Source of the DNA: Nocardioides sp. Iso805N
GTDB lineage: Bacteria; Actinomycetota; Actinomycetes; Propionibacteriales; Nocardioidaceae
DNA: 64,000 nucleotides
Reading direction: 5' to 3'
NCBI RefSeq assembly: GCF_000364605.1
Contig: NZ_KB822577.1
Coordinates: 248,001 to 312,000, forward strand
The notes beneath the pieces are model-generated. The model was not told the DNA's origin. It searched no databases and saw only the letters and a list, made by a program, of their open reading frames with translations. A program made the translations under genes and the position numbers. How positions within the stretch are numbered: position 1 is the first letter of the stretch; each line of letters opens with the position of its first letter. Shown here one piece after another: positions 9,113 to 17,340 of the stretch.

Positions 9113-9475
9113 AGCACTACCGATGCTGATGCCGTGCCTGCTTCCTCGAAGGCGGCACGGTACCTGCGCGTGCGTCTGGACCCGGTGTCGGTCAGTGGAG
9201 CTGCACGCGTCCGGCATCGGGTCTGGGCCTTCATCGTCTGGTTCAGCCCCGAGCCGCTGTGGCTGGTGTTCGACTGGGAACCGAAGGACCCGACCGTGCT
9301 GCGCGTCCTCCGCAGGTCTGACGACGCCGTCCTGGTCGAGTTCGAGCACGACCGACTGCTCGAAGCCATCACCCACCGCGACGACTTGGACAAGCGGCTA
9401 CATGAGGAGCACGTCTTCGATGTCTGTCGGCAGTTGGGGATCGCGATCGATCAGGTCGGAACGCCACAAGACTGA
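9110..9475 (+). CDS. Hypothetical protein
   Basis: The 121-residue soluble protein is of unrecognised family. The middle is rich in aromatic and acidic residues (WAFIVWFSPEPLWLVFDWEP), followed by a charged helical region (EFEHDRLLEAITHRDDLDKR). The spaced GTG start and -10 box at 9098 support that it is expressed, and its codon use (G/C at third positions) matches its neighbours. No operon partner is visible. An overlapping frame starting at 9123 is less plausible. Confidence 0.6.
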   Translation: MSTTDADAVPASSKAARYLRVRLDPVSVSGAARVRHRVWAFIVWFSPEPLWLVFDWEPKDPTVLRVLRRSDDAVLVEFEHDRLLEAITHRDDLDKRLHEEHVFDVCRQLGIAIDQVGTPQD

Positions 9476-9555
9476 CCCTCTGCGTGTCGCAGACGCACTC
9501 GGATGGGGGCCGACGTGTCCGTCAGGAGCAGCCCTGGCGGGACGCCCTCACAAAC

Positions 9556-9592
9556 CAGAAGGCCGCCTCACGGGTGATGAGGCGGCCTTCTG
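9556..9592 (-). terminator. Hairpin terminator after tRNA-Phe
   Basis: A perfect 15-bp stem (CAGAAGGCCGCCTCA, with its complement at 9578-9592) encloses a 7-nt loop. It begins 5 nt beyond the CCA end of the tRNA. On the minus strand it is followed by a weak T-rich stretch (GGTTTG). Confidence 0.75.
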
Positions 9593-9596
9593 AGTG

Positions 9597-9673
9597 TGGT
9601 GGCCAGGGGCGGGGTCGAACCGCCGACCTATCGATTTTCAGTCGATCGCTCGTACCAACTGAGCTACCTGGCC
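9597..9673 (-). tRNA. tRNA-Phe (anticodon GAA), CCA encoded
   Basis: Read on the minus strand, the acceptor arms GGCCAGG and CCTGGCC pair. The D-stem GCTC/GAGC, anticodon stem ATCGA/TCGAT with loop CTGAAAA (anticodon GAA), and T-stem GGCGG/CCGCC with TTCGACC loop are all intact. Discriminator A and CCA are encoded. Confidence 0.97.
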
Positions 9674-9697
9674 AAGCGATGCGAGACACTACCGGAT

Positions 9698-10975
9698 GTG
9701 ACCCCTTCGCACCCAATCGCCTCCAGTCCACAGACCGTCGGCATCGTCGGCGGTGGGATCGTTGGCCTCGCCGTCGCGCGGGAGGTCGTCAGACGGCGGC
9801 CCGGGACCATCGTGACGCTCTTCGAGAGGGAGCCGCGGCTGGCCGCACACCAGACCGGCCACAACTCCGGTGTGGTGCACGCGGGCATCTACTACAAGCC
9901 CGGCAGCCTGAAGGCGCAGCTGTGCGCGCGGGGGCGCGACCTGCTCAAGGAGTACGCCGCAGAGCACGGCGTACCGCTGCTCGAGTGCGGCAAGCTCGTG
10001 GTCGCGGTCGACCCCGGGGAGATGCAGCGGTTCGATGCGCTGGAGAAGAACGCCCGCGCCAACGGCGTACCGGGCCTGCGGCGGCTCGACGGAGCCGAGA
10101 TCACCGAGGTGGAGCCGCACGCGTTCGGGATCGCGGCCCTGCACTCGCCGGCCACGGCCATCACGGACTACGTCGCGGTCGCCGAGGCGCTCGGCCGGGA
10201 GATCGAGGAGACCGGAGGGAGGGTGCTGCTCGGGACCGAGGTCACCGGCGTCCGCCGGGTCGCCGGCGGGGTCGAGGTGCGCACCGAGGCCCGACTCGAC
10301 GGGGACGGAGGCCCGACTCGACGGGGACGGAGGCCCGACTCGACGGAGGTGTGGACGGTGGATCAGCTGGTGATCTGCGGCGGGCTGCAGTCGGACCGGC
10401 TGGGTGCGCTGGTCGGCGGTCCGGCCTCGCCCCGGATCGTGCCGTTCCGGGGCGAGTACATGCGGGTCGCGGAGGCCAAGCAGGAGCTGGTGCGCGGGAT
10501 GGTCTACCCGGTGCCGGACCCGCGCTACCCGTTCCTCGGCGTGCACTTCACCCGCCGGGTCGACGGCAGCCTCGAGGTCGGACCGAACGCGTTCCTGGCG
10601 CTCAGCCGCAGCGGCTACGGCCGGCTCTCCTTCGACGCCCGCGACCTGGGCGACACGCTCGCGTTCGGCGGGTTCTGGAGCTTCGCGCGGGAGAACTGGC
10701 GCGCCGGCGTCACCGAGCTGCGCGGCGTGCTGTCGCGTCGGGCCTACATGCGCACCGCGCAGCGGTACGTGCCGGAGATCGGTGCCGCCGACGTCGTACG
10801 GGCGGGGCTCGGGCTGCGCGCCCAGGCGCTGGAGCGGGACGGCTCGCTGGTCGACGACTTCGTCATCCACTCCGGCGACGGGATCACCAGCGTGCGCAAC
10901 GCGCCCTCGCCCGCCGCCACCTCCAGCCTGGCCATCGCGGAGCACATCGTCGAGCGGGCCTTCGGCCGGTCCTGA
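9698..10975 (+). CDS. lhgO: L-2-hydroxyglutarate oxidase family FAD-dependent oxidoreductase
   Basis: The 425-residue DAO-fold flavoprotein has an N-terminal Rossmann motif (VGIVGGGIVGLAVAREV) for FAD. The family signature HNSGVVHAGIYY follows, and the C-terminal part has the glycine-rich [16 protein letters not shown] segment. By family it oxidises L-2-hydroxyglutarate to 2-oxoglutarate at the membrane, using an electron acceptor other than NAD. GTG 9698 was chosen as the first start giving the Rossmann strand near residue 13. The gene starts 25 bp after the divergent tRNA-Phe. Residues 197-218 are a low-complexity insert made by a 22-nt triplication. Other DAO-family substrates cannot be ruled out. 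Confidence 0.88.
   Translation: MTPSHPIASSPQTVGIVGGGIVGLAVAREVVRRRPGTIVTLFEREPRLAAHQTGHNSGVVHAGIYYKPGSLKAQLCARGRDLLKEYAAEHGVPLLECGKLVVAVDPGEMQRFDALEKNARANGVPGLRRLDGAEITEVEPHAFGIAALHSPATAITDYVAVAEALGREIEETGGRVLLGTEVTGVRRVAGGVEVRTEARLDGDGGPTRRGRRPDSTEVWTVDQLVICGGLQSDRLGALVGGPASPRIVPFRGEYMRVAEAKQELVRGMVYPVPDPRYPFLGVHFTRRVDGSLEVGPNAFLALSRSGYGRLSFDARDLGDTLAFGGFWSFARENWRAGVTELRGVLSRRAYMRTAQRYVPEIGAADVVRAGLGLRAQALERDGSLVDDFVIHSGDGITSVRNAPSPAATSSLAIAEHIVERAFGRS
10286..10351 (+). repeat. Three tandem copies of a 22-bp repeat inside lhgO
   Basis: Units start at 10286, 10308 and 10330 (GAGGCCCGACTCGACGGGG plus ACG); the third diverges in its last five bases. Because 22 is not a multiple of three, each copy is read in a different frame, but the 66-bp block as a whole keeps frame. 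Confidence 0.9.
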
Positions 10976-11199
10976 GCACCCGAAAGGCCTCCCCGGAGAC
11001 CGTGCGACCGCCGCAGCGCGTCCGCGGAGTCGAGCGGTAGTGGCACTGAACACCGAAGAGTCAGTAAAAGGCACAAAAGATTGATGAAAGACCATATCTG
11101 TGCTTGAGTGCCTGGTGTAGCTCGGGGTGCTTGGCATGCGTTGCGTGTTTCTTGACCTCCCGACACGGTCCGATCCGGGAAGTTGAGAGGCGTAGATCT

Positions 11200-11970
11200 A
11201 TGCGTGCTAACCCATGGCTGGGCGTCGGTGCCCTGGCGATCACTCTCGGTGCCGGCCTGATGGCCGTCCCCAGCGCCGAGGCGCTGCCGGTGAGCGTGCC
11301 GGCGAGGATCGTGACGTCAGGCTGTAGTGCGGCGCTGGGCTACCGAGAGGGCATCGGCGACGGCAAGGTTCCCGACCTGTACCCGGGCTACAAGGGCCAC
11401 GGCGCGGGCGGCACGGTGACCTACTGCACGTACAAGTACCGGCTCAGCGACAAGGACACCTCGGCCGACTACTACATCAGCGAAGTGCGCATGTCCTTCA
11501 AGGTCACCCAGAAGGCTGACGCTGGACTCGAAGGCAGGGACGGCACGTGGGCCGTCAGGGTCGCGTCGTCCCTGCCCGCCAAGAGCAGGGTCTACAACGC
11601 GACGCCGACCTACCGGAAGACCGTGCTGTCGGGATGCCCGTCGGTCAGTGTCGGTTACTCGTTCTTCGGCGTCGGACCGTCGATCTCGCTGGGTCAGGTC
11701 CTCTGTGCGAGTACCACGGTGACTCGAGCGTCCCTGACGACCACGGGTGCTGCGTGGCGTAGTGCCCATGCGAGCGACATGAGGTTGGTCGATCTGGCCT
11801 TCTCCGAGAAGGTGGCGAACAAGAAGGTGCCGAAGTTCACCTTCAACGCGACGCGACCGGCCTATACCTACAAGTGGGCCGCGGTGAAGCAGCAGACACA
11901 CGGCTATGCCTACACCGGCTACAAGCCGACTGCGACCCGCACTCTGCTCGGCTACGCGGTGACCCGTTAG
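11200..11970 (+). CDS. Secreted protein of unknown function
   Basis: The 256-residue protein has a clear Sec signal peptide (residues 1-28: MRANPW, hydrophobic core, cleavage near AEA-LP). The mature part contains five cysteines that could form disulfides, and many Tyr/Lys/Thr residues (TYCTYKYRLSDKD, TYKWAAVK). No family was recognised. ATG 11200 has a GAGAGG ribosome binding site 9 nt upstream. It is the first of three same-strand genes for exported proteins (with 11976-12449 and 12463-13044), 5 and 13 bp apart. The region upstream (10976-11199) holds a local AT-rich patch (11057-11100) that may contain the promoter. Confidence 0.75.
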   Translation: MRANPWLGVGALAITLGAGLMAVPSAEALPVSVPARIVTSGCSAALGYREGIGDGKVPDLYPGYKGHGAGGTVTYCTYKYRLSDKDTSADYYISEVRMSFKVTQKADAGLEGRDGTWAVRVASSLPAKSRVYNATPTYRKTVLSGCPSVSVGYSFFGVGPSISLGQVLCASTTVTRASLTTTGAAWRSAHASDMRLVDLAFSEKVANKKVPKFTFNATRPAYTYKWAAVKQQTHGYAYTGYKPTATRTLLGYAVTR

Positions 11971-11975
11971 CCGAC

Positions 11976-12449
11976 GTGAGCGGCGGGACTGGCGGCCGAA
12001 GATCGGCGCTGGCTGCTGTCTGCATCGGACTGGTCTGCCTGTGCCCTGGCTGCAGCTCCGACGACGCTCGGACGAAGCCGGCGGCGGTGCAGGGCTACCT
12101 TGCCGCCATCGAGAAGTCCGATGCGGAGGCGCTCCGCTCGTTCTTGGCCTATCAGCCGGACGGAGACCCCGACTCGTTGGTGACGGGCGCGCGCATTCCC
12201 CTCGAGTGCGCACGGCTGGAGGAGCAGGGTCTGGCGCACCTGCATCCCGTCGCGGGTGCGCCGGTGAGATGGGCCCGGGTCTCGCCGCCGAGCAGCGTGA
12301 CGGGCGGCGGGTCGGCATCGGCCACGTTGGATCTCGCCTACTTCCCGCTCCACAACGGTGGCGAGGAAGGGCGAGAGGTCATCGAGGTGGGCCGGTCGTG
12401 GTACGTCCTCGCCGAGGAGAACGACGCGTGCAACAAGCTGTTCGACTGA
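11976..12449 (+). CDS. Putative lipoprotein of unknown function
   Basis: The 157-residue product of GTG 11976 begins with a short charged N-terminus and a hydrophobic stretch ending CPGCSSDD. This resembles a lipobox with an unusual Cys at -3, so lipidation is plausible but not certain. The mature region is small, acidic and helical near the N-terminus (VQGYLAAIEKSDAEALRSFLAY), reminiscent of NTF2-like or SnoaL-like secreted domains; that is inference. It starts 5 bp after the preceding secreted protein. Confidence 0.6.
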   Translation: MSGGTGGRRSALAAVCIGLVCLCPGCSSDDARTKPAAVQGYLAAIEKSDAEALRSFLAYQPDGDPDSLVTGARIPLECARLEEQGLAHLHPVAGAPVRWARVSPPSSVTGGGSASATLDLAYFPLHNGGEEGREVIEVGRSWYVLAEENDACNKLFD

Positions 12450-12462
12450 TCAAGAGAAGCAG

Positions 12463-13044
12463 GTGATTGTCGAGATGGTGGGCACCCGCAGGCTGGCCGG
12501 GGTCGCGGTCGCCTCTGCTGTGGCCGGCGCTGCGGTGGCAGCGGTCGCCACGCTTTCGGTCGATGACGGCGGCGGGTCGGCGACCAAGGTCTCAGCGCCC
12601 TGTGTCGAGGCTTGGGCGCATCAACAGGATGCGACGAGGTTCAGGCCCGCGGCTGGAGAAGCCGCGCAGCTCGCCCGGTTCCAGTCCCTCCTGGCGGTCG
12701 GGACCCTGTCAACGGGCCTGTGCGTGCAGACCGACACCGAGTTCTACGAGGCGGGTTGGGCCATCACGTCCGTCGTCGTGACCGCGACCGGGAACGGCGA
12801 GGACGGTCTCCCTGTCACCTTCACCCGCGCCGGCACCGACAAGAGCGAGGACCTGGGGCTCCTCTACGTTCCGCTGACCGGATGCGTCGACGTCCGCGGC
12901 ACCATCACGGCGACGCGCACCGCCCAGGCGGGTACCGCGACCTGGACGGCGAGGGGGGCCTATGGGCGCGGGTGTGCCCAAGCACCCAACCACGGGGCCT
13001 ATCCCGACAACGACGGGATGCTCGTGCAACCCTCGCCGAAGTAA
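12463..13044 (+). CDS. Membrane-anchored or secreted protein of unknown function
   Basis: The 193-residue protein has an N-terminal hydrophobic helix (about residues 10-32, alanine/valine-rich) and a Thr/Gly-rich extracytoplasmic domain with four cysteines. GTG 12463 has AGAAG just upstream. ATG 12475 would give a protein four residues shorter with equally good topology. It is the last gene of the three-gene set of exported proteins, with no recognisable catalytic motif. Confidence 0.6.
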   Translation: MIVEMVGTRRLAGVAVASAVAGAAVAAVATLSVDDGGGSATKVSAPCVEAWAHQQDATRFRPAAGEAAQLARFQSLLAVGTLSTGLCVQTDTEFYEAGWAITSVVVTATGNGEDGLPVTFTRAGTDKSEDLGLLYVPLTGCVDVRGTITATRTAQAGTATWTARGAYGRGCAQAPNHGAYPDNDGMLVQPSPK

Positions 13045-13109
13045 GCGACCAGCCCCGGCGTCACCGCGTCACCGGCGCGCGACACCTGCCGGCGGCGTAC
13101 GCAGGAGGC

Positions 13110-14486
13110 TCAGTGCCCGGCGATCGCGTTCGCCACCGCGGTGTGCACGTCGGGGTGGAACACACTCGGGATGATGAAGCTCGGGTTGAGCTCGGCATCG
13201 CTCACGACGTGGGCGATCGCGTCGGCCGCGCTCAGCATCATCTCGACGGTGACCTGCTGGGCGCGGGCGTCGAGCAGACCGCGGAAGACGCCCGGGAAGG
13301 CCAGCACGTTGTTGATCTGGTTGGGGAAGTCGGAGCGGCCGGAGGCGACGACGGCGGCGTACTTCGCGGCGGCGACCGGGTCGACCTCCGGGTCCGGGTT
13401 GGCCATCGCGAAGACGACCGCCTTCTCGGCCATCTCGGCGATCCACTCGGGCTGGAGCACACCCGGGGCCGAGACGCCGATGAAGACATCGGCGCCCTGC
13501 AACGCGGTGCGTAGGTCGCCCGCGACCCGCCGGGGGTTGGTCCGGCCGGCGAGCTCCCGGTGTGCGGGGGAGAGGGACTCGTCGCCGGCGACCAGGCAGC
13601 CGAGGCGGTCGTAGACGACCACGTCGGTGACGCCCGCGGCCAGCAGGAGGCCGACGATCGCCGTACCTGCTGCGCCGCCGCCGGAGACGACGACCTTCAC
13701 CGACTCGAGCTTCTTGCCGACCACGCGCAGGGCGTTGGTCAGGCCGGCGAGCACGCAGATCGCGGTGCCGTGCTGGTCGTCGTGGAAGACCGGGATGTCG
13801 AGCCGCTCGCGCAGCCGGGCCTCGATCTCGAAGCAGCGCGGAGCCGCGATGTCCTCGAGGTTGATCCCGCCGAAGCCGGGAGCGATCAGCTCGACCGTGC
13901 GGACGATCTCGTCGGTGTCCTGGGTGTCCAGGCAGATCGGCCACGCGTCGATGTCACCGAACCGCTTGAACAGCGCCGCCTTGCCCTCCATCACCGGCAG
14001 TGCCGCGCCGGGGCCGATGTTGCCCAGCCCGAGCACGGCTGAGCCATCGGTGACCACGGCGACGGTGTTCCCCTTGATGGTGAGGCGGGAGACGTCCTCG
14101 GGGTGCTCGGCGATCGCCTTGGAGACGCGGCCGACGCCGGGCGTGTACGCGATCGAGAGATCCATCCGGGTCTTGAGCGGCACCTTGGAGCCGACCTCGA
14201 TCTTGCCGCCGAGGTGGGCGAGGAAGGTGCGGTCGGAGACCTTGTGCACCGTCACGCCCTCAACCGACGCCACCGCCTTCTCCAGCTCGACGGCGTGCTC
14301 CGCGTCGGCGGCCGAGCAGGTCACGTCGACGACCAGCCGATCGTGGCTGGAGTCGGCCACGTCGATCGCGGTGACGACGCCGCCCACGCCCGAGATCGCC
14401 GTCGCGACCGCACCCACCACGCCGTGGTCGGGGGCCGTGTGGAGGCGCATCGTGATGGAGTTCGAAGCGGCGGTGGCGGTCTTCAT
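13110..14486 (-). CDS. NAD-dependent malic enzyme with N-terminal ACT domain
   Basis: The enzyme decarboxylates malate oxidatively to pyruvate. The 458-residue protein has an ACT-like domain (residues about 10-85, probable amino-acid or metabolite sensing), then the malic enzyme core. AYTPGV holds the catalytic Tyr, the TIKGNTVAVVTDGSAVLGLG segment holds the Lys, and PVFHDDQHGTA binds metal. The dinucleotide fold is VVVSGGGAAGTAIVGLLL. ATG 14486 precedes the ACT domain with the usual short leader. It ends convergently with the exported-protein genes. Coenzyme choice (NAD or NADP) cannot be read with confidence. Confidence 0.92.
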   Translation of the reverse strand: MKTATAASNSITMRLHTAPDHGVVGAVATAISGVGGVVTAIDVADSSHDRLVVDVTCSAADAEHAVELEKAVASVEGVTVHKVSDRTFLAHLGGKIEVGSKVPLKTRMDLSIAYTPGVGRVSKAIAEHPEDVSRLTIKGNTVAVVTDGSAVLGLGNIGPGAALPVMEGKAALFKRFGDIDAWPICLDTQDTDEIVRTVELIAPGFGGINLEDIAAPRCFEIEARLRERLDIPVFHDDQHGTAICVLAGLTNALRVVGKKLESVKVVVSGGGAAGTAIVGLLLAAGVTDVVVYDRLGCLVAGDESLSPAHRELAGRTNPRRVAGDLRTALQGADVFIGVSAPGVLQPEWIAEMAEKAVVFAMANPDPEVDPVAAAKYAAVVASGRSDFPNQINNVLAFPGVFRGLLDARAQQVTVEMMLSAADAIAHVVSDAELNPSFIIPSVFHPDVHTAVANAIAGH

Positions 14487-14587
14487 GGCGTCCACTATGC
14501 GCTGCGGTCGACCGTCCTGGAAAACTACCCGACAGTACGATTGACGCTCTGCCAACCGAGGGTTGAGAGGCTCGGGACGAGGGGTCC

Positions 14588-15658
14588 TCAGCCGGGCTGG
14601 ATGCCGTCGGGGTACCACGGGTAGCCGGATGCCAGCGGAGCACCGTCGTCGTGGTGGGACAGCCACTCGACGGCCGCGGCGTGGTAGCGGTGGAAGCCCT
14701 TGTAGTCCACCAGCTCCGGGTCGAGCGAGGCCAGCGCGCGGTGGATCCGCTTGGCCCAGTCCGGCGCGTGGTCCACCAGCTCCTGCAGCGAGACCAGGTA
14801 GGTGCGGACCGGGAAGACGATCGCGTTCGAGCGCGGCAGGCGGTGCAGCGGCTGGAGCTCGATGCGCAGGTTGACCAGCTCGCCCGCGTTCTCGGCCGTG
14901 ACCGTGGCGCGGTCCGGAGCCCAGTCGGGCAGGGTCTCGACCGAGGTCTCCAGGCGGGGGTTCACGGTGAGCGACCAGTTCACCCGACGTACGGGGTGGC
15001 CGGGCTTCATCCGGAGAAGGAACTTCAGGGCACGATCGAGGATGCCCATGGTGTGCAGCTTCGGGACGGGCCCGTGGAACTCGGTGAAGTTCATCCCGAT
15101 GTTGAACCGCAGCGAGTAGTCGGCGCGCTGGGTCGTCATGCCGGCGCCGATGATGAGGGTGCCGTCCTTCTCCTCCAGGACGACGAACTCGCCCTGGGCC
15201 TGCCGGGTGGCGTACTCGAGTGGCTCGTAGGGGAGCGTGGTCGGGTCACCGAAGGTGAAGGTGTCGTCGAGTCCGAGCAGCCGGTTCTGCCAGCGCCACT
15301 CGTTGCCGTTCTTGGTGAGCGTGAAGTGCTGCGGGTAGTCCGCGGCATAGGACTCGAAGATCAGCTCGAGCATGTCCCACTGCGCCTCCATCATGTGAGG
15401 GAGGGCCAGGTAGTGCACGCCGGGCGCGGCGTCGATGGTGGCCGCCCGGTGCCGGCACTCGGAGACGTAGTGCTCATCGATGTCGAAGCGCGCCTTGAGG
15501 GCGCCCTCCCCGGCGGGGACGTGCGGCTCCAGGTTCATCGAGTACATGTACTCGTCGTCCGGGAAGGGGAACGGCAGGCGTCGTACGGCTTCCCGCGAGT
15601 TCTCGTAGGTGTAGGCGCCTTCGGGCGTGTAGGTCTCGTCGAGCTTGTACGTGGTCAT
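14588..15658 (-). CDS. Heme-dependent oxidative N-demethylase family protein (DUF3445)
   Basis: This 356-residue protein matches the DUF3445 family, whose studied members bind heme and demethylate small secondary amines with O2 and reducing equivalents. Landmarks include FPDDEYMYSMNLEP near the N-terminus, LTKNGNEWRWQNRLLG, IGAGMTTQRADYSLRFNIGM, VRRVNWSLTVNPRLE and the LHRLPRSNAIVFPVRTYL block, where conserved Arg and His residues could serve heme or substrate. ATG 15658 has a GGAGACGG ribosome binding site. It lies 10 bp after the reductase gene, third in a probable three-gene operon with a DmmA-like protein. Substrate is inferred to be dimethylamine or a related methylamine. Confidence 0.82.
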   Translation of the reverse strand: MTTYKLDETYTPEGAYTYENSREAVRRLPFPFPDDEYMYSMNLEPHVPAGEGALKARFDIDEHYVSECRHRAATIDAAPGVHYLALPHMMEAQWDMLELIFESYAADYPQHFTLTKNGNEWRWQNRLLGLDDTFTFGDPTTLPYEPLEYATRQAQGEFVVLEEKDGTLIIGAGMTTQRADYSLRFNIGMNFTEFHGPVPKLHTMGILDRALKFLLRMKPGHPVRRVNWSLTVNPRLETSVETLPDWAPDRATVTAENAGELVNLRIELQPLHRLPRSNAIVFPVRTYLVSLQELVDHAPDWAKRIHRALASLDPELVDYKGFHRYHAAAVEWLSHHDDGAPLASGYPWYPDGIQPG

Positions 15659-15668
15659 GTCCGTCTCC

Positions 15669-16640
15669 TCAGGCGTTGATGACGAGCTTGCTGCAGGTGG
15701 CCCGCGAGACGCAGGGCATGATGAGCTTGTTGGCCGCGCGGTCGCTCTGCGAGAGCCAGTCGTCGCGGTGGTCGATGGTGCCGACGAGCTCGACGACCTC
15801 CGTCTCGCACTCGCCGCAGGCCCCGCCCCGGCACAGGTAGGGGAGCCGGTGGCCGGCCCCTTCCACCGCCTCGAGCAGTGACTGCTCGGGGGAGACGGAC
15901 ACCTCGACGCCGGACCTGGCCAGCGTCACCGTGAACGGCTCGCCGGTCGAGCCGAGGTCGTCGAACCGCTCGTAGTGGATGTGCGAGTCGGTCCAGCCGA
16001 GGCCGTGCGCGGTGGCGAGCACCGCCTCGATCATCCCGGCCGGACCGCAGACGTAGACGTGCGTGCCCAGCGGGCGATCGGCGAGCACCTGGGCGATCGA
16101 GAGCCGTACCTCCGAGGTGTCCTCCCAGATGGTGACGGCGTCGCCGTACCTCGCTGCCAGCTCGACGCCGAGGGTGGAGTGCTCCGGCCCTCGCACCGCG
16201 AGGTGCAGCTCGAACGAGCCACCCTTCATCGACAGCTCCTCGAGCTGGGCGAAGACCGGCGTGATGCCGACGCCGCCGGCGATGAAGACGTGGTGGCGGG
16301 CGTGCTTGGACAGCGGGAAGAGGTTGGCCGGGATGGTGATGTCCAGCAGGTCGCCCTCCTTGATCCCGTCGTGCATGGCGCGCGAGCCGCCCTTGCCGTC
16401 CGGGACCCGACGTACGGCGATCTGGTACGTGCCGGCGTCGTAGGGAGAGCTCATCAGCGAGTAGGCGTTGCGGCGGGTCTGTTCGCCGTCGGGGATCAGC
16501 ACGGTGACGTGGGAGCCGCCGGAGAAGGGCGGCAGCCACGAGCCGTCCGCCGCGCAGAGCGTGTAGCGGTTGATCTCGGGGGTGACCGGCTCGATCCGCT
16601 CGACGCGGACCTCCAGCGTCCCCTGATGGGCGGTGCTCAC
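15669..16640 (-). CDS. PDR/VanB-family oxidoreductase (FMN/2Fe-2S reductase)
   Basis: The 323-residue electron-transfer protein has an N-terminal flavin-binding beta-barrel (RRNAYSLMSSP), an NAD-binding domain (FIAGGVGITPVFAQL, VYVCGPAGMI) and a C-terminal plant-type 2Fe-2S domain. Its ligands are seen in LCRGGACGECETE plus a Cys in PCVSRA. GTG 16640 overlaps the stop of the DmmA-like gene (GTGA). It would pass electrons from NAD(P)H to the DUF3445 heme protein encoded next. It is a paralogue of the reductase at 48540. Confidence 0.9.
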   Translation of the reverse strand: MSTAHQGTLEVRVERIEPVTPEINRYTLCAADGSWLPPFSGGSHVTVLIPDGEQTRRNAYSLMSSPYDAGTYQIAVRRVPDGKGGSRAMHDGIKEGDLLDITIPANLFPLSKHARHHVFIAGGVGITPVFAQLEELSMKGGSFELHLAVRGPEHSTLGVELAARYGDAVTIWEDTSEVRLSIAQVLADRPLGTHVYVCGPAGMIEAVLATAHGLGWTDSHIHYERFDDLGSTGEPFTVTLARSGVEVSVSPEQSLLEAVEGAGHRLPYLCRGGACGECETEVVELVGTIDHRDDWLSQSDRAANKLIMPCVSRATCSKLVINA

Positions 16641-17242
16641 GTGTCCAGCTCCTCTGCTTCGGGCAGCTCTCCGGGTACCTCGCCGTCGGCCTTGACGCCC
16701 TGGAAGGCGGCCAGGCGGCGCGAGTAGTGGTCGCGGACGATCAGGTCGAGGTGACAGCCGGGGCACTCGAAGACGCGGCGCGTGACGTTCTCGGTGTAGG
16801 TGTTGCAGTGCGCGCACCAGACCCGGCGGGTCACCGATCCCGCGTGCTCGCGCAGCACCTCGTCGCGGTCGAGGTCGTAGGACTGGGCGACCTGCATCGC
16901 GGTGCCGATGAAGCTCTCCGAACCGGCGAGGTAGAGCCGGGTGCCCATCGTCGCGGTGGACAGGACCTGGTCGAGTCCGGCCACGGCCTGGGCGTTGGCG
17001 GCGAAGACGAGCAGGCCGCCCGGCCCGGCCGCGCGCAGGTCCTCGAGGTGGTTGCGTCCGGTGAAGGACTCGGTCGCGTAGAGCACGGTGGTGGCAGCGC
17101 GCTGCTCGGGGCTCATCTCGCCGAGCAGGCGCACGAGCGGGGCACCGCCACTGCCCTGACCTGCGAGCACGTGGCGCAGCGCGCCAGGCATCGGGGTCAG
17201 GACGTCGTAGACGGGCCGGCTCTTGATGCCGGTGATCATCAT
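16637..17242 (-). CDS. dmmA: Dimethylamine monooxygenase subunit DmmA-like protein
   Basis: The 201-residue protein has an N-terminal alpha/beta region with a Rossmann-like alternation (TVLYATESFTGRNHLEDL, GLLVFAANAQAV, RLYLAGSESFIG). Its C-terminal zinc ribbon is CAHC plus CPGC, about 18 residues apart. This architecture, and its position first in an operon with a VanB-type reductase and a DUF3445 protein, match the dimethylamine monooxygenase gene set. ATG 17242 lies exactly 6 nt after TAGAGT, so the mRNA is predicted to be leaderless. A second ATG follows immediately (MMITG). The gene symbol rests on family resemblance. Confidence 0.75.
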   Translation of the reverse strand: MMITGIKSRPVYDVLTPMPGALRHVLAGQGSGGAPLVRLLGEMSPEQRAATTVLYATESFTGRNHLEDLRAAGPGGLLVFAANAQAVAGLDQVLSTATMGTRLYLAGSESFIGTAMQVAQSYDLDRDEVLREHAGSVTRRVWCAHCNTYTENVTRRVFECPGCHLDLIVRDHYSRRLAAFQGVKADGEVPGELPEAEELDT

Positions 17243-17248
17243 GCAATT

Positions 17249-17264
17249 ACTCTAGAACTAGAGT
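17249..17264 (-). promoter_or_regulatory. Palindromic operator overlapping the dmm promoter
   Basis: A perfect palindrome (arms ACTCTAG and CTAGAGT around AA) contains the -10 box TAGAGT (minus strand, 17254-17249), which is 6 nt from the ATG. Ten bases of it (CTCTAGTTCT) recur in the permease promoter at 18856-18865, suggesting one regulator, most likely the adjacent GntR protein. The neighbouring gap (17265-17340) also holds short direct repeats of GGGTCGC. Confidence 0.65.
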
Positions 17265-17340
17265 TTTTATTTGGGAAGAGCCTTCCGAGGGCGAGTTGTG
17301 GGGTCGGCGCCGTGGGTCAGGTCGCGGGTCGGGTCGCGGG

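Noticed and set aside
9123..9593. Alternative gene overlapping the small gene at 9110
   Set aside because: Its composition (Ser/Arg-rich) is that of a shadow frame; the 9110 frame has a matching promoter layout and normal codon use.
10286..10351. Frameshift or assembly error in lhgO
   Set aside because: The 66-bp block keeps frame and the protein continues with all family motifs downstream.
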